Shown: one piece after another, positions 20,401 through 28,960 of the stretch | How positions within the stretch are numbered: the stretch's first letter is position 1 | Layout: the number at the start of each line of letters is the position of its first letter | Assembly (NCBI GenBank): GCA_007751475.1 | Contig: CP036434.1 | Location: 4,035,524-4,099,523 of the forward strand | DNA length: 64,000 nt | Direction: 5' to 3' | Origin: Saltatorellus ferox | Lineage (GTDB): Bacteria; Planctomycetota; UBA1135; GCA-002686595 | Made by a program: the position numbers and the translations under genes | Notes under the pieces: generated by a model | What the model was told of the DNA's origin: nothing | The model's database searches: none | What the model saw: only the letters and a program-made list of their open reading frames with translations

Positions 20401-21112
20401 TCGTCCCAAGGGCGCAGTTCACGGGCGCGAGCAGCGTCACGATGAAAGTCTCGTTCGGCTCGTCGATCAGGTCCTGAACGAGGTTCGCGTTGAGCGTCGC
20501 CGTCGTGGCGCCCGCGGGAACGATGATCGGCGACATCGGGCTCGTCGACACATCGACCCCACCGGGCGTGGCGGTCCCGGTCTGCGAGAAAGACACGCGC
20601 GCTTCCTCGGTCCGGGGAGTGGACAGCGTGAGCGAGATGGCGGCAGTGCCAGCGCCTTCTCCCCTCGAACTCGAGGCCTGCGTGAAGCTGAGGGTGGCGG
20701 CGGGCTCATCGTCCACGATGACGACCTCGTGGGCGGTCGTCGCGCCGAGCGTTCCATTCGTGGGCGTGCCGAGCGTCAGGGCGACGCGCTCGCGTCCCTC
20801 CGACAGGCTGTCCTGGAGCACGGTCACGGCGATCGTGCCGGTGCTCTGCCCGACAGGAATCACCAGGGGCCCCGCGGTGACGGTCGCATCGGCGCTCGTC
20901 GCCGAGCCACCGACGGTGAAAGGGATCGAAACGGGCGCGGTCGCGGCCTGCGAGAGCACGACCTGGACGTTCACCGTCGTGGCACTTTCCGTCGCGCTGG
21001 AAGCGGCCGACGAAAAGGAGACTTCCGGGTCGACTGGCAGGGAACCCGGATGAGCGAAGATGGCTCCTGCCGAGAAGGCAGAGAGCATGGCGGCGGCAAA
21101 GATAGATTGCAT
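14453..21112 (-). CDS. Giant secreted mosaic protein: Calx-beta repeats, malectin, IPT/TIG, sorbosone-dehydrogenase-like propeller, Kelch
   Basis: 2219 residues from the ATG at 21112, which gives a Sec signal peptide (MQSIFAAAMLSAFSAGAIFA). Approximate order: six Calx-beta domains (30-710; each ends in a VDDE/TDDD/IDDD/MDND-type acidic motif and the next opens with TVAF/TLTF), an ASH/choice-of-anchor-like domain (710-820), a malectin-like domain (820-975), a second ASH-like domain, a PKD-like domain, a PA14-like domain, an IPT/TIG domain (about 1340-1430), a glucose/sorbosone-dehydrogenase-type propeller (1430-1860; PDGKLYVGVLDGSLRVL, SNHDHSVNGPFFDDNGDLLL), a second IPT/TIG, and five or six Kelch repeats at the C-terminus. 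Many Asp-rich loops imply Ca2+ binding. It is likely surface-exposed, in carbohydrate binding or adhesion. The frame stays open upstream to 21442, but that part lacks a signal peptide. Confidence 0.88.
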   Translation of the reverse strand: MQSIFAAAMLSAFSAGAIFAHPGSLPVDPEVSFSSAASSATESATTVNVQVVLSQAATAPVSIPFTVGGSATSADATVTAGPLVIPVGQSTGTIAVTVLQDSLSEGRERVALTLGTPTNGTLGATTAHEVVIVDDEPAATLSFTQASSSRGEGAGTAAISLTLSTPRTEEARVSFSQTGTATPGGVDVSTSPMSPIIVPAGATTATLNANLVQDLIDEPNETFIVTLLAPVNCALGTIAQHTLTITDDDAPPTVAFAAPSSFLVESASGTMASVTLSAPSSFDVTVPVAATGTATVGSDYTWTPGGMSASGALMIPAGATSANVVLSTILDSTVEGTETAIFTLGAPTNGTLGAGTSHQVRLIDDDGPLVQVAFASSGGSVPESIGSLQVSVVATDYAAQPVVVPITTGGTATLGTDYTLGTSTVTIPVGSLSATATVTVVDDAAQESLETIVLGMGAVTGASVGSTAQHTISVMDNDGVPTLTFAAPTSSAAEGAGMKLVDVVLSGPAPAPVTVPVTLSGTAMGGGMDFSVTPNPLVIPAGASTGQFVVNLVGDTLYENNETVGLTFGALAGADPGGIVQHTLTITNDDPQPTVAFTSFRNVVAEMDGSFSVRLALSAVSGLPVQVPFTVSGTGSGPSDCTLPPSPAMIPAGAAFVDLPVTLVVDRIPELGEKILFELGAAPSNATLGTTLSHLVLLKDGDRGALAVPSALTPSVFSLSFPTTRTTQASVSQSVFFTNVHTTPLTLVDVARVGPMKGDFGLSFPVALPITLAPGASARVDVTFQPVGRGERTLVLSPVTQQTTSAPSTVALSGIAFGGTGEEILMNAADVLFDGPARQDYSPEYGATGGALGENSSEVSGTTLDALYQTFRAGQLFSYAIELPNGAYDVKIHSWEPVQAQVGARVMDVYMEGAEVIDDLDLFAEVGPATAYVSSPQRVTVSDGVLDLTFEGEVGQAIVSAIEVRSVPVLGTSTTSLSFGDVEQGASSTLTVDFQNTGLHGGVLNRLTFRVSSIGDARDFSVEVGGVVYTGSTETIVRTPQILLPPGTTSIPVTFTPTYHEDHFVTLEFENSVTGALFEVDLTGTGGAQAGWGFLHPVPDNDPVFVVDYDNDGFESVTLLGSESHTHEPGHSLTAFEWQIGGVPVATTVDTVQILPIGSTTVGLTIGDDNVPAATASDVRTITVHPVDQVPGVLALYYDGASLGEVFLLDNVPARYDFAARLASLQIDATGGKVGTSPFDQKVMVQWLTHFETTSARTLGFQATGGVQRRVFVDGGPVTGPVTLAAGVHKLDLRFAVSSLSDVPLQLTIMESGSVATDIQNALAYDLGPIPPAIHAMPTSGTDLGGNRIEIKGFGFFPEAQTIVHWGSTDITSAQFDEWNGEQITLTTPPGSGSIMVTVETPQGISDPVQFDYSPTGPIPVRFTLLNGQAVSIANVTCAQWGPDGKLYVGVLDGSLRVLTYDENWTVTSIQYRVGVSGLTNRDTLGMAFNPFDVYNPQDPTSLKLYISHGEQFQNGGGAFTGPSYFTGQVSVLTGPYFDNPQPLITQLPVSNHDHSVNGPFFDDNGDLLLCVGGNTNAGVTDPHLGDIPESPFSGAVLRAFTSRPNFNGAILYQDSATGVYVDDQVYGELTDIAPGVDIEVYAPGFRNSLDLVLHTNGYLYSTDNGANAGFGPASLSMTTQGGVSSANSPDEINLVEPGIYYGSANRSRGSFDPRQAVFRDAWQPSVANTFRAPISVVNSSTNGIEEYRATAFNSAMRGNLVASKWNAGLYRIILSADGRRVSTQTLHDSNANTAFPPNRGLDVIAGPGGALISIDYTSGKIRVQVPDDVAAIGPTPYDIFPWRVTAGGGQRFVIGGKNFGTNLANVSVTIGGVPATLTSVNNGRIVGTFPPSPTGEATELLDVTVTINGSPRTITQAMRYLPASPGLKKGTWHNGSVLPLPLGEVASAIVGQKLYVLGQGNSSTFVHDLYQGSWSMGLAQRQFPGNHHGIEVIGTKIYLMGGLDSGSAGRVQIYDTVANAWSLGTPMPWNGGSCATAVIDGKIYVGGGNLQGSGTAGNFAVYDPTLDTWTPLGMVPTPVNHAASGTDGEKLYVFGGRQGMNVPQAGFDDVQIYDPVSNTWETSDAGQAAPMPLGRGGTGHAVFYGGEFYIMGGEDASQAFSDVQVYNPTTDSWRMDKPMPTARHGIYPTLFESRIFVLGGGLVSGFGFSTVSEVYSPR

Positions 21113-21477
21113 GGCTCGGTCCTTGGACGTGAGCAAACGAAGCAGAGGGGCGGTTGGACAGGCAGGAGACCAGGGGGGACGCTCGCCAGGGGAAGTTGAC
21201 CGAGTCATCCGAGAGAGCCCCGAGGTTTCCGGGAGAGACTGCGAACGCAGACCGGCACCGACGGGGGACTCGTGGAGCGCGGCCCCACACTGTCTTTCGA
21301 CGGTGTACAGGCGGCCTTGGCTCCCTAGCTCCCTATTAACTGGGCGCTCGTCCCGATTCAGTACGGCATAGTTCCGAAAAATCGTGACGCGGCCGTGCGA
21401 GCGGGCCCATCTACGCACGATTCGAGCCGGCACTACGCCCACCGGAGGGTCTCACGCCGGTATGTCTAACACGGCAT
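21113..21477. other. Intergenic region upstream of the giant protein gene
   Basis: 365 bp between the tldD stop and the giant gene's start, both on the minus strand. The minus frame is open but its translation lacks any domain or signal. The most AT-rich stretch (about 21335-21385) is the likeliest promoter location, but I see no convincing -35/-10 pair. Confidence 0.5.
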
Positions 21478-23040
21478 TCAGACCGAGGTTCCGCCACTCA
21501 TATCGAGCATTTGCACCCCTCGGAAGCGCGCGGGCGCGGCTCCGTGACTCATCTCCGCGATCTGCATGGGATTTCCCTTACCGCAGTTCACCACGCCGTA
21601 GAGCCGCCATTCCTGCGGACCTGCGACCGCATCGCAGGAGTTCCAAAACGCGACGCTGTTCCCCTGGTAGGTCGGAAGCCGGAGGAGGCGCGAGCGGCGC
21701 CCGCCCCGGATCTCCCAGGCCACCTCGCAGGTGAATTGGAAGTTCCTGCGCTCCTGGTCGATCGACCAGGTCTTCACGGTGTCGGCGAAGATCGTTCCGT
21801 CCTCGCTGGAGGCGATCAGGTCCTCGAGCGAGCCCGAGCCCGGAACCAGCGAGAGATTCGTGATCCTGTCGATCGGGGGCGAGTACCAGCCCTCGGCCCG
21901 GGACACCGAGCCGCTTTCGGAGATCCCGGCGCGGCCCGAGCTGGCGCGCCCCCCCATCACACCGACGAAGCGGCCCTCTCGCACGACCTCGAAACGCCGC
22001 GACGCCACGCCGTCGTCGTCCCAGCCACGCGTGTCGAGACCGCCCTTCGCGGTGGAGTCCGCCACGAAGCTGACGTGCTTCGACCCGTACTGGAGGCCGC
22101 CGAGGTCCCCGAGGCCCGCGAAGCTGCCGCCGGCCAGATCGCGCTCCTCCCCGAGAATCCGGTCGAGCTCCGTCGGGTGCCCCACCGACTCGTGGATCTG
22201 CAGGGCGAGCTGAGAGCCCCCCAGGATCAGCGTGCGCTTGCCACCAGGGCAGACGTCGGCGTGGCACAGCGCGATCGCCTCATCCCGGACGCGCTCCGCG
22301 TGAACGTCGAGCTGGCTTGAGCGAATGACCTCGAACCCGCCGCCGCGGAAGTCCCCTTCGAGGGCATTCGGATAGCTCCGCCGCTCGACGACGCCGCCCG
22401 CCGAAGCGATGGCCTCGATACGTCCGCCGGCGCGCATGAGGACCTGATGGGTCGCGCCGCCCTCGCTGGTCACCTGCCACTGCTCCTCCCGCTGGATCCC
22501 GATCGACGCCAGCCTCGACACGATCTCGCGCCGACCGGACATCCCGCGGTCCGCCCGCAGAAGCAGATCGACCTTCTCCTCCAGCGGCACCAAAAACGGA
22601 TTCTCGACGACCGGCGTCGCATACTCCCCACGGGCCGTCGCCTCGCCAGACATCTGAATAGGTCGGCGTCGCAGCGGAGCCAGGTCCCGGGCCAGCGCCA
22701 GCGCTCGCCGCGCGAGTCCGGGCAGCACGTCCCCGAGTCCACCGTAGGTGGTCGGAGCCGCGGCGAATCCGAAGGCGCCGTCCTTCAGAACGCGCAGCCC
22801 GACGCCGAACTCGTCGGGAGCCTCCGCGTCCGCGACGGCTCCGTTGTGGACCGTGAGGGTCTCGCGCGCGAGCCGCACGATCCGCGCATCCGCGTAGTCC
22901 GCGCCCCGCTGCATGGCGAGATCCACGGCGACCTGGGCCAGATCTTCGATGGAAGAGCCAGCGCGGGAAGACCCCGCCGTGATCCCCTTTCCTTCAGCGG
23001 TGGACGGAGTCGAACCCTGGTTTTGCATCGTGTCAGCCAT
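21478..23040 (-). CDS. tldD: TldD-type metalloprotease subunit
   Basis: 520 residues. The metal-binding HExxxH motif is HESVGH at about residues 283-288, followed by PTELDR. This is the catalytic signature of the TldD half of TldD/TldE heterodimers, which degrade unfolded peptides and mature some RiPPs. The N-terminal domain contains the family's DARIVRLARETLTVHNGAV region, and the C-terminal part contains VSFVADSTAKGGLDTRGWDDDG. It starts 5 nt after the stop of the TldE-like gene, so the two subunits are made from one message. The first about 28 residues are low-complexity, so a slightly later start is possible. Confidence 0.92.
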   Translation of the reverse strand: MADTMQNQGSTPSTAEGKGITAGSSRAGSSIEDLAQVAVDLAMQRGADYADARIVRLARETLTVHNGAVADAEAPDEFGVGLRVLKDGAFGFAAAPTTYGGLGDVLPGLARRALALARDLAPLRRRPIQMSGEATARGEYATPVVENPFLVPLEEKVDLLLRADRGMSGRREIVSRLASIGIQREEQWQVTSEGGATHQVLMRAGGRIEAIASAGGVVERRSYPNALEGDFRGGGFEVIRSSQLDVHAERVRDEAIALCHADVCPGGKRTLILGGSQLALQIHESVGHPTELDRILGEERDLAGGSFAGLGDLGGLQYGSKHVSFVADSTAKGGLDTRGWDDDGVASRRFEVVREGRFVGVMGGRASSGRAGISESGSVSRAEGWYSPPIDRITNLSLVPGSGSLEDLIASSEDGTIFADTVKTWSIDQERRNFQFTCEVAWEIRGGRRSRLLRLPTYQGNSVAFWNSCDAVAGPQEWRLYGVVNCGKGNPMQIAEMSHGAAPARFRGVQMLDMSGGTSV

Positions 23041-23045
23041 GGAAC

Positions 23046-24416
23046 TCAGGCGCGGGAGGTGAAGGCGAAGTCTCGGAGCACGATCGCGGGCGCGACGACT
23101 TCGCCACCCATGAGCGAACCGCTGCGCTGGGAGCGGTCACCGACCGCCACGACCTGCCGCAGCGATTCGACGAGAGACTGCGTGAAACGCAGGTTTTGAA
23201 CCGGTTCCGCCACCTGGCCGCCACGGATGCGGAACGTGCCTCCGCGGGTCATGCCCGTGAGAGATAGCGTCTGTGGCTCGACGATGTTGACGTAGTGGAG
23301 CTGCCTCACCAGAAGGCCGTCGCCGACAGCGGCCAGCAGCTCATCGCGGCTGGAGCTCCCTGCCTCCATCACGAGGTGCTCGGCGCTCGGGCCGTAGGCC
23401 GACGGCTGCGGGACGCCGTGGCCGGTGTTCGGAAGACCGAGTTTCTGGGCCCAGCGCGAGTCGGTCACCGGCGCCCTCAGCTCCCCGGCCGAGATCATCT
23501 CGGTGCGGCCCCTGGCTGCCCCCTCGCCGTCGAAGCGCCATCCGCGCAGCGCTGGATGCAACGGGTCATCGACCAGAGAGACGTTCTCCGGGAAGAGCTT
23601 CTCACCGAGCCGCCCTGCCATGAAGGACGAGCCCTCACTGAAGGAACGCGCACCGAAGCCCGCTTCGGTCGCCATCGAGAGGAGCGCGGAGACCGCGGCG
23701 GGCTCCAGCAGCACCGTGAAGGCGCCGGGGTCGATCGGCCGGGGTTCGCGGCTGAGAACGGCCGAACGGACGGCGTCCTCGATGACCCTCTCGACCTCGA
23801 CTTGATCGACGAAGCATGCGATCGACGAAGAGGCCGCAGCTCCGCCGCGGGATTCGCCGTCCGAACCACCGTCCGAACAGGTGAGCGCGAACTCGGCCCG
23901 CGAGGTCGCTCCGTGGACCTGGCGGCCAGCGGAGTTGACGAGGCTCCTGGACATCACGGTGGTCCGTGCGAGTCCGGAGGCAAAGAGTCGCTCTTTTTCG
24001 GCCGCAGCCAGCGCAGCGCCGATCCACTCGGCCTTCTCCTTGAACGTGTGATCCTGTGTCGGCCGCGAGGGCGACGTACCTTCGACGTCGACGGGACCGC
24101 CGAGCGGGAGCGCTTCCGGCCGGGGGGTGGCGATCTTCGCGAGCAGCTGGGCACGGCCCAGGGCCGCCACCGCGCTGGCGTGGTCGATCGTGCCCGAGGT
24201 CGAGCGGGCCTCACGGTAGCCGCCCGGCCCGTGGAACCGGACCCTGACGCTGAGGTCGTAGTGGTCGCGATCGGCGGACTGCGTCGGCCCTTCGTGGCCG
24301 AAGCGCACGAAGCGGTCTTCGATGCACTCGATCGAGACTTCGGTCTCGTCAGCGGAGCTGGCCGCGACGATCGCCTCGGCGAGTTCGAACGCGTGGTCTT
24401 GATCTAGGAGTGCCAA
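23046..24416 (-). CDS. TldE/PmbA-type protease partner subunit
   Basis: About 456 residues from a TTG at 24416; a longer frame from TTG at 24530 adds 38 residues with no family similarity. The sequence follows the PmbA/TldE layout: an N-terminal domain beginning LLDQDHAFELAEAIVAA and a C-terminal domain with GRTEMISAGELRAPVTDSRW and SLTGMTRGGTFRIRGGQ. The catalytic HExxxH is absent, as expected for the non-catalytic E subunit. It pairs with the TldD gene immediately downstream. Neither candidate start has a clear ribosome site. Confidence 0.85.
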   Translation of the reverse strand: MALLDQDHAFELAEAIVAASSADETEVSIECIEDRFVRFGHEGPTQSADRDHYDLSVRVRFHGPGGYREARSTSGTIDHASAVAALGRAQLLAKIATPRPEALPLGGPVDVEGTSPSRPTQDHTFKEKAEWIGAALAAAEKERLFASGLARTTVMSRSLVNSAGRQVHGATSRAEFALTCSDGGSDGESRGGAAASSSIACFVDQVEVERVIEDAVRSAVLSREPRPIDPGAFTVLLEPAAVSALLSMATEAGFGARSFSEGSSFMAGRLGEKLFPENVSLVDDPLHPALRGWRFDGEGAARGRTEMISAGELRAPVTDSRWAQKLGLPNTGHGVPQPSAYGPSAEHLVMEAGSSSRDELLAAVGDGLLVRQLHYVNIVEPQTLSLTGMTRGGTFRIRGGQVAEPVQNLRFTQSLVESLRQVVAVGDRSQRSGSLMGGEVVAPAIVLRDFAFTSRA

Positions 24417-24640
24417 GTGGGTGGTGCCGTGGGATTTGGGTCGAGGACCCGACAGATGGAGCCCCGGATCGAGGGCCGCAGGAGGTTCTCCGCCCGGACG
24501 CGGTGCCGGGGTGAGTCGTGGAGTGTCCAAAGGCCATCGGCACCATTCAATGAAGTCATGCCCATGCCCTGACGGGTTGTCCGGAATTCCCCTTCAGACG
24601 GGGGCCGGTGGAAGGATTGAAATTCCTTTTGAACTCACCC

Positions 24641-24669
24641 TTGACGCTCCGCCCTGGGGTCCGCATTCT
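24641..24669 (+). promoter_or_regulatory. Candidate promoter P1 for tRNA-Ala
   Basis: TTGACG, a 17-nt spacer, then CATTCT. This has the same spacing as the second candidate 125 bp downstream. The -10 box is weak (3 of 6). Confidence 0.3.
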
Positions 24670-24765
24670 CTTCGCCTCACCGCGCGAGAGCGCGGGCGCG
24701 TGGCCGGTGCCCCCCACTTGCCAGCTGCTCACCGATCGAGCCTCGGCTCGGTCGCAAAGCGCTGC

Positions 24766-24794
24766 TTGACCCGGCCTGCCACGCGTTGCATCTT
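24766..24794 (+). promoter_or_regulatory. Candidate promoter P2 for tRNA-Ala
   Basis: TTGACC, a 17-nt spacer, then CATCTT. It would start transcription about 63 nt before the tRNA, a usual leader length for stable RNA. Confidence 0.4.
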
Positions 24795-24863
24795 ACAACG
24801 TCTTCTTCCGAGCCCTGCTCTCTCCGAGAGTCCGGACTCAGCCGGGAAGGCGCCCCAATCCAA

Positions 24864-24994
<131 letters not shown>

Positions 24995-25172
24995 CACGGA
25001 TCTCAGGCATCGCCTGGGTCGACTGGGTCGCCAGCGACGCCCGACGAACGCACCCGCTGACCGGCTGATTCTTCCAGAACGGCGGAATGGGGCCGCAGGT
25101 GCTGCCCCTATGATTTCCGGGAACCGCGCGCCACGCCCCTCCGTAGGGCGATTGCACACACGGACAGACTCC

Positions 25173-26684
25173 ATGACGAATCTAGCCCACCCCGATCGCC
25201 TGGCCAAAATCGAGGCGATGCGCGCCGAGGGCGTCGATCCCTACCCCGCCCGCGGCGTCGACGCGACCCCGATCGCCGACCTCCTCGCCCGGGTCGGGAC
25301 CCCGGACGAGCCCGGGCCGGCCATCGGCACCACGGTCACGATCGCGGGCCGCATGCTGGGTCTCCGCGACTTCGGCAAGCTCATCTTCTCCCCCATTCTC
25401 GACCGCACGGGTCGCCTGCAGATCGGGATCAAAAAGGACCAGATGGCCGACTGGTGGCCTCGCCGCAAGTGGCTGGACGGAGGCGACCTGGTGGGCGCCA
25501 CCGGCGAACTCGCGTTCACCCAAAAGGGCGAGCCGACGATCTGGGTCACCGAGCTGCAATTGCTCTCCAAGAGCGTCGCCGCGCCCCCCGAGAAGTGGCA
25601 CGGCTTGACCGACGTCGAGGCGCGCTATCGGCGCCGATACGTCGATCTGTGGGCCTCCGAGGGCGTTTCCGAGGTCTTCATCAAGCGCAGCCGCGCGATG
25701 TCCCTGACGCGCCGGTTCCTGGAGGACCAGGGCTACCTCGAGGTCGAAACGCCGACGCTGCACCCGATCGCCGGCGGCGCCGCGGCGCGCCCGTTCATCA
25801 CCCACCACAACGCGCTCGATGCGGATCTCTACCTGCGGATCGCGCCCGAGCTCTACCTGAAGCGCCTCATCGTCGGCGGCATGGAGCGCGTGTTCGAGGT
25901 CAGCCGGAACTTCCGGAACGAGGGCCTCTCGACCCGCCACAACCCTGAGTTCACGATGCTGGAGCTGTACGAGGCCCAGGCGGACTACCGGCGGATGATG
26001 GAAATCGTCGAGGGGCTCTTCGAGCTGCTGGCGACCGAGCTGAACGGCACCACCGACATCACGTTCCGCGGCGGCGACTACTCCATGAAGGCGCCGTTCC
26101 AGAAGCTGCGCTACACGGACCTCTTCCGCGAGCACGCCGGCTGCGAATTCGACGACGAAACCGCCGTCCGCGCCAAGGCCAAGGAGCTGAAGCTCAACCA
26201 CGAGTCCGACGACTACTGGAAGCTCATGAGCGATGTGTTCGACGAGACCGTCGAGCCGCACCTCTCGGGGCCGATCTTCGTGACCCACTATCCGGTCCAG
26301 ATCTCGCCCCTCGCCAAGGCTGACCCCGCGGACCCGCGGCTCACCGAACGCTTCGAGGTCTTCGTCGCGTGCATGGAGCTAGGCAACGCGTTCTCGGAGC
26401 TCAACGATCCCGCCGAGCAGGAACGTCGCTTCGAGGAGCAGGTCGCGTCGAAGGACCCCGAGTCGCCGGGCGAAGTGGACGTCGACTACGTGCAGGCGCT
26501 GGAGTACGGGATGCCGCCCACGGGCGGCCTCGGGATCGGCATGGACCGGCTCGTGATGCTCCTGACGGGCCAGGACTCGATCCGCGACGTGCTGCTGTTC
26601 CCGGCGATGCGCAAGCTGCCCACAGATCAGGAAGAAACGGACGAGACGGTGGCCGCTGGCGCGGCCTCTGAAGGAGGCGCATAG
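25173..26684 (+). CDS. lysS: Lysyl-tRNA synthetase, class II
   Basis: 503 residues. The N-terminal OB-fold anticodon-binding domain covers about 45-150 (ITIAGR-type strand, TGRLQIGIKKDQ, WVTELQLLSKS). The class II catalytic core has motif 1 (SLTRRFLEDQGYLEVETPTL), motif 2 (FEVSRNFRNEGLSTRHNPEF) and motif 3 (GGLGIGMDRLVMLL). It charges tRNA-Lys with lysine. The ATG at 25173 fits the family N-terminus; the frame is open further upstream through the tRNA and is not coding there. The last about 15 residues are an acidic, Ala-rich tail. Confidence 0.95.
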   Translation: MTNLAHPDRLAKIEAMRAEGVDPYPARGVDATPIADLLARVGTPDEPGPAIGTTVTIAGRMLGLRDFGKLIFSPILDRTGRLQIGIKKDQMADWWPRRKWLDGGDLVGATGELAFTQKGEPTIWVTELQLLSKSVAAPPEKWHGLTDVEARYRRRYVDLWASEGVSEVFIKRSRAMSLTRRFLEDQGYLEVETPTLHPIAGGAAARPFITHHNALDADLYLRIAPELYLKRLIVGGMERVFEVSRNFRNEGLSTRHNPEFTMLELYEAQADYRRMMEIVEGLFELLATELNGTTDITFRGGDYSMKAPFQKLRYTDLFREHAGCEFDDETAVRAKAKELKLNHESDDYWKLMSDVFDETVEPHLSGPIFVTHYPVQISPLAKADPADPRLTERFEVFVACMELGNAFSELNDPAEQERRFEEQVASKDPESPGEVDVDYVQALEYGMPPTGGLGIGMDRLVMLLTGQDSIRDVLLFPAMRKLPTDQEETDETVAAGAASEGGA

Positions 26685-26687
26685 CGC

Positions 26688-28100
26688 TTGTTCCGGACGT
26701 TCCTCAGCCTCCGCTACCTCCGGGCGCGGAAGACGAACTGGATCGGCATGGCGGGCATCTTCGTCGCGGTCGCGGCGCTCGTGCTGATCCTCTCGATCAT
26801 GGCCGGATTCCTGGCGGAGCATCGGCGCACGCTGCGCGGAAACCTCGCGGACTTCGTGATCCAGCCCAGGTACACCCAGTCCGTGCGTCTGCCCAACGGC
26901 GACCTGATCGACGCCGACCACGACGTCGGGGCGATGATCGACCTGATCGAGTCGCACCCGAAGGTCGTGTCCGCGGCGCCGCAGCTCCAGTGGTACGGAC
27001 TCTTCGTTCCCGACGGCGCCAAGTCCGCCATGGAGCGTCCAATGCAGGACGCCATCCAGCTCGTCGAGCTGATCGGCGTCGACGTGGAGGCCGAGACGGG
27101 GACCTCCGACTTCGCGGAGTCCCTCACGCGCGAGTATTCGCCAAAGCCGCCCGACGGCCGGATCTACTCCAGCGTCGAGCGCGTCGACGACGCCGAGGAC
27201 CCCTTCGCACCGCTGGAGCGCAGCGGCCGCCGCACGAGCCGACCCGGTCGTCCGATCATCGTCGGCGAGCAGCTGGCCTACCTCTGGTCGCTCCGCAAGG
27301 GCCAGGAAGTCTCGATCATCACCGCGACATTCGATGACGGCGGCTCCCTGAACGAGGATGCGCCCGCGAACTCCCGCTTCGAGATCGTCGGCAGCTTCCG
27401 AAGCAAGGACAACGAGATGGACCAGCGGCGGGTCTACATGGACCGCGCCGAGCTGCGAGACTTCCTGCAGGACTCGCGCGGGTGGTCGGCCGTCATCGTC
27501 AAGCTGGAGGACTACGAGCGCGACAAGCTGCAGGTGCGGGAAGAGCTCTGGACCCAGCTCAACGAAGCGGGATTCCTCGGCGCACCCGGCGATAACCCCA
27601 ACGAGTTCCGTACGTGGGAGGACTTCCGCGCGACTCTCCTGGCAGCGATTGAGAACGAGAAGAGCCTCATGGGCATCATGCTCAGCCTCGTGCTCGTGGT
27701 CGCCGGGTTCACGGTCTTCGCGCTCCTCTCGATGATGGTCACCGAGAAGCGCCGCGACATCGGCATCCTCACCGCGCTCGGCGCCACGTCCTGGGGCGTG
27801 ATGGTTCTCTTCCTGCTGATCGGGCTATGGGAAGCGGTGATCGGTTCCGCCCTCGGGGCCGCCGTCGGCGTGCTCGGAGCGATGAAGATCGACGCGATCG
27901 AACGCTGGCTCTCCAGCACCTTCGGCTTCCAGATCTTCAACCGCGACATCTATCTGTTCGACCACATCCCGAGCGAGGTCATGCCGATCGAGGTCGCCAA
28001 GATCGTGCTCGGAGCCGTCGTCAGCACGCTGATCTTCGCCGCGATTCCCGCCTGGCGCGCTTCGCGCCTCGACCCCGTCGACGCCCTGCGCCATGAGTAG
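26688..28100 (+). CDS. ABC transporter permease, LolC/LolE type (FtsX/MacB superfamily)
   Basis: 470 residues, TTG start preceded by a good Shine-Dalgarno (AAGGAGG). One N-terminal helix (about 15-40) is followed by a large periplasmic domain and three C-terminal helices (about 325-350, 375-400, 435-455), the four-helix FtsX/MacB topology. The C-terminus [20 protein letters not shown] is the standard permease ending of LolCDE-like systems. It probably extracts lipoproteins or otherwise transduces ATP-driven force across the inner membrane. It overlaps the ATPase gene by 8 nt, and the lysS stop lies 3 nt upstream of its start. Confidence 0.88.
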   Translation: MFRTFLSLRYLRARKTNWIGMAGIFVAVAALVLILSIMAGFLAEHRRTLRGNLADFVIQPRYTQSVRLPNGDLIDADHDVGAMIDLIESHPKVVSAAPQLQWYGLFVPDGAKSAMERPMQDAIQLVELIGVDVEAETGTSDFAESLTREYSPKPPDGRIYSSVERVDDAEDPFAPLERSGRRTSRPGRPIIVGEQLAYLWSLRKGQEVSIITATFDDGGSLNEDAPANSRFEIVGSFRSKDNEMDQRRVYMDRAELRDFLQDSRGWSAVIVKLEDYERDKLQVREELWTQLNEAGFLGAPGDNPNEFRTWEDFRATLLAAIENEKSLMGIMLSLVLVVAGFTVFALLSMMVTEKRRDIGILTALGATSWGVMVLFLLIGLWEAVIGSALGAAVGVLGAMKIDAIERWLSSTFGFQIFNRDIYLFDHIPSEVMPIEVAKIVLGAVVSTLIFAAIPAWRASRLDPVDALRHE

Positions 28101-28893
28101 CGAAGAGCCCCTGTTCACGACGCCGGATCCGAGCGAGCCGCCCCGCGTGCCATCGACTTCCGGCAACGCAGGCGGCGTGTCGAGTCCGCTGACCAGCTCG
28201 GGGATCCGGCGCTCGTTCGAGGTCGGAGAGCGCCGTCTCGAGGTCCTCCACGGGGTCGATATGGAGCTTCGCCCGGGGGAACGGCTCGCCCTCATGGGAA
28301 CCTCGGGCGCAGGGAAGACGACGCTGCTGAACATCCTCGGTCTGCTCGACCGCCCCACCGAGGGCAAGGTCCACGTCGAGGGCGTCGACGCGTGGTCACT
28401 GTCCCCCGCCAAGCGGGCGGAACTGCGCAACCGACGCATTGGCTTCGTGTTCCAGTTCTATCACCTGCTGCCCGAACTCACGGCGCTGGAGAACGCGATC
28501 CTGCCCGCCATGATCCTGTTCAAGGGCTCGGAGTTCCGCCGCCGCCGCGAGGAGTTCGAGGGCAAGGCCCACGACATGCTGGTGCGCTTCGGTCTCAGCA
28601 CCCGACTCGGCCACCGCCCGGGCCAGCTCTCCGGCGGCGAGCAGCAGCGGGTCGCGATCGCGCGCGCGCTCCTGCTGGATCCGCCGATCCTCATCGCGGA
28701 CGAACCGACGGGCAACCTGGACCGCGGCACCGGCGAGAAGGTGCTGGAGATCCTGCTGGATGAGCAGAAGGAACGCGATGTCTCGCTGCTACTCGTGACC
28801 CACGACGAGAGGCTCGCCAAGCGCTGCGAGCGGGTACTCTTCATGGAAGACGGGCTGATCCAGGCGGACAGCTCGGCCCCCATGCCCACCTGA
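28093..28893 (+). CDS. ABC transporter ATP-binding protein, LolD type
   Basis: 266 residues. Walker A GTSGAGKT (about residues 69-76), Q-loop in [16 protein letters not shown], signature [15 protein letters not shown], Walker [16 protein letters not shown] ([12 protein letters not shown]) and H-loop [11 protein letters not shown] are all intact. It powers the permease encoded just upstream, with an 8-nt overlap. A 38-residue Pro/Ser-rich N-terminal extension precedes the ATPase fold. A LolD assignment over generic MacB-type is based on the paired permease. Confidence 0.92.
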   Translation: MSSEEPLFTTPDPSEPPRVPSTSGNAGGVSSPLTSSGIRRSFEVGERRLEVLHGVDMELRPGERLALMGTSGAGKTTLLNILGLLDRPTEGKVHVEGVDAWSLSPAKRAELRNRRIGFVFQFYHLLPELTALENAILPAMILFKGSEFRRRREEFEGKAHDMLVRFGLSTRLGHRPGQLSGGEQQRVAIARALLLDPPILIADEPTGNLDRGTGEKVLEILLDEQKERDVSLLLVTHDERLAKRCERVLFMEDGLIQADSSAPMPT

Positions 28894-28960
28894 GCCCTCC
28901 TCTCCACGGTTCTGAACCGGCCCCCCCCCACGAGCCTTCTGGGAACCGTTCCTCCATTTG

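Larger units (their letters stand above)
24417..24863. other. Divergent intergenic region before tRNA-Ala
   Basis: 447 bp between the TldE-like gene and the tRNA. On the plus strand it holds two similarly built sigma70-like promoter candidates (24641 and 24766), each TTGAC-N18-CAT. No protein-coding signal is evident. Confidence 0.5.

Noticed and set aside
16148..21199. Long plus-strand open frames (16148-17899, 18416-21199) opposite the giant gene
   Set aside because: They are antisense to a gene with clear domains, and their translations are His/Arg/Asp/Val-rich, as expected from the complement of high-GC codons.
28921..28929. Poly-C run before the TauE/SafE gene
   Set aside because: A nine-base tract in an intergenic region of a GC-rich genome; it could allow slippage but does not lie in a coding or clear promoter region.
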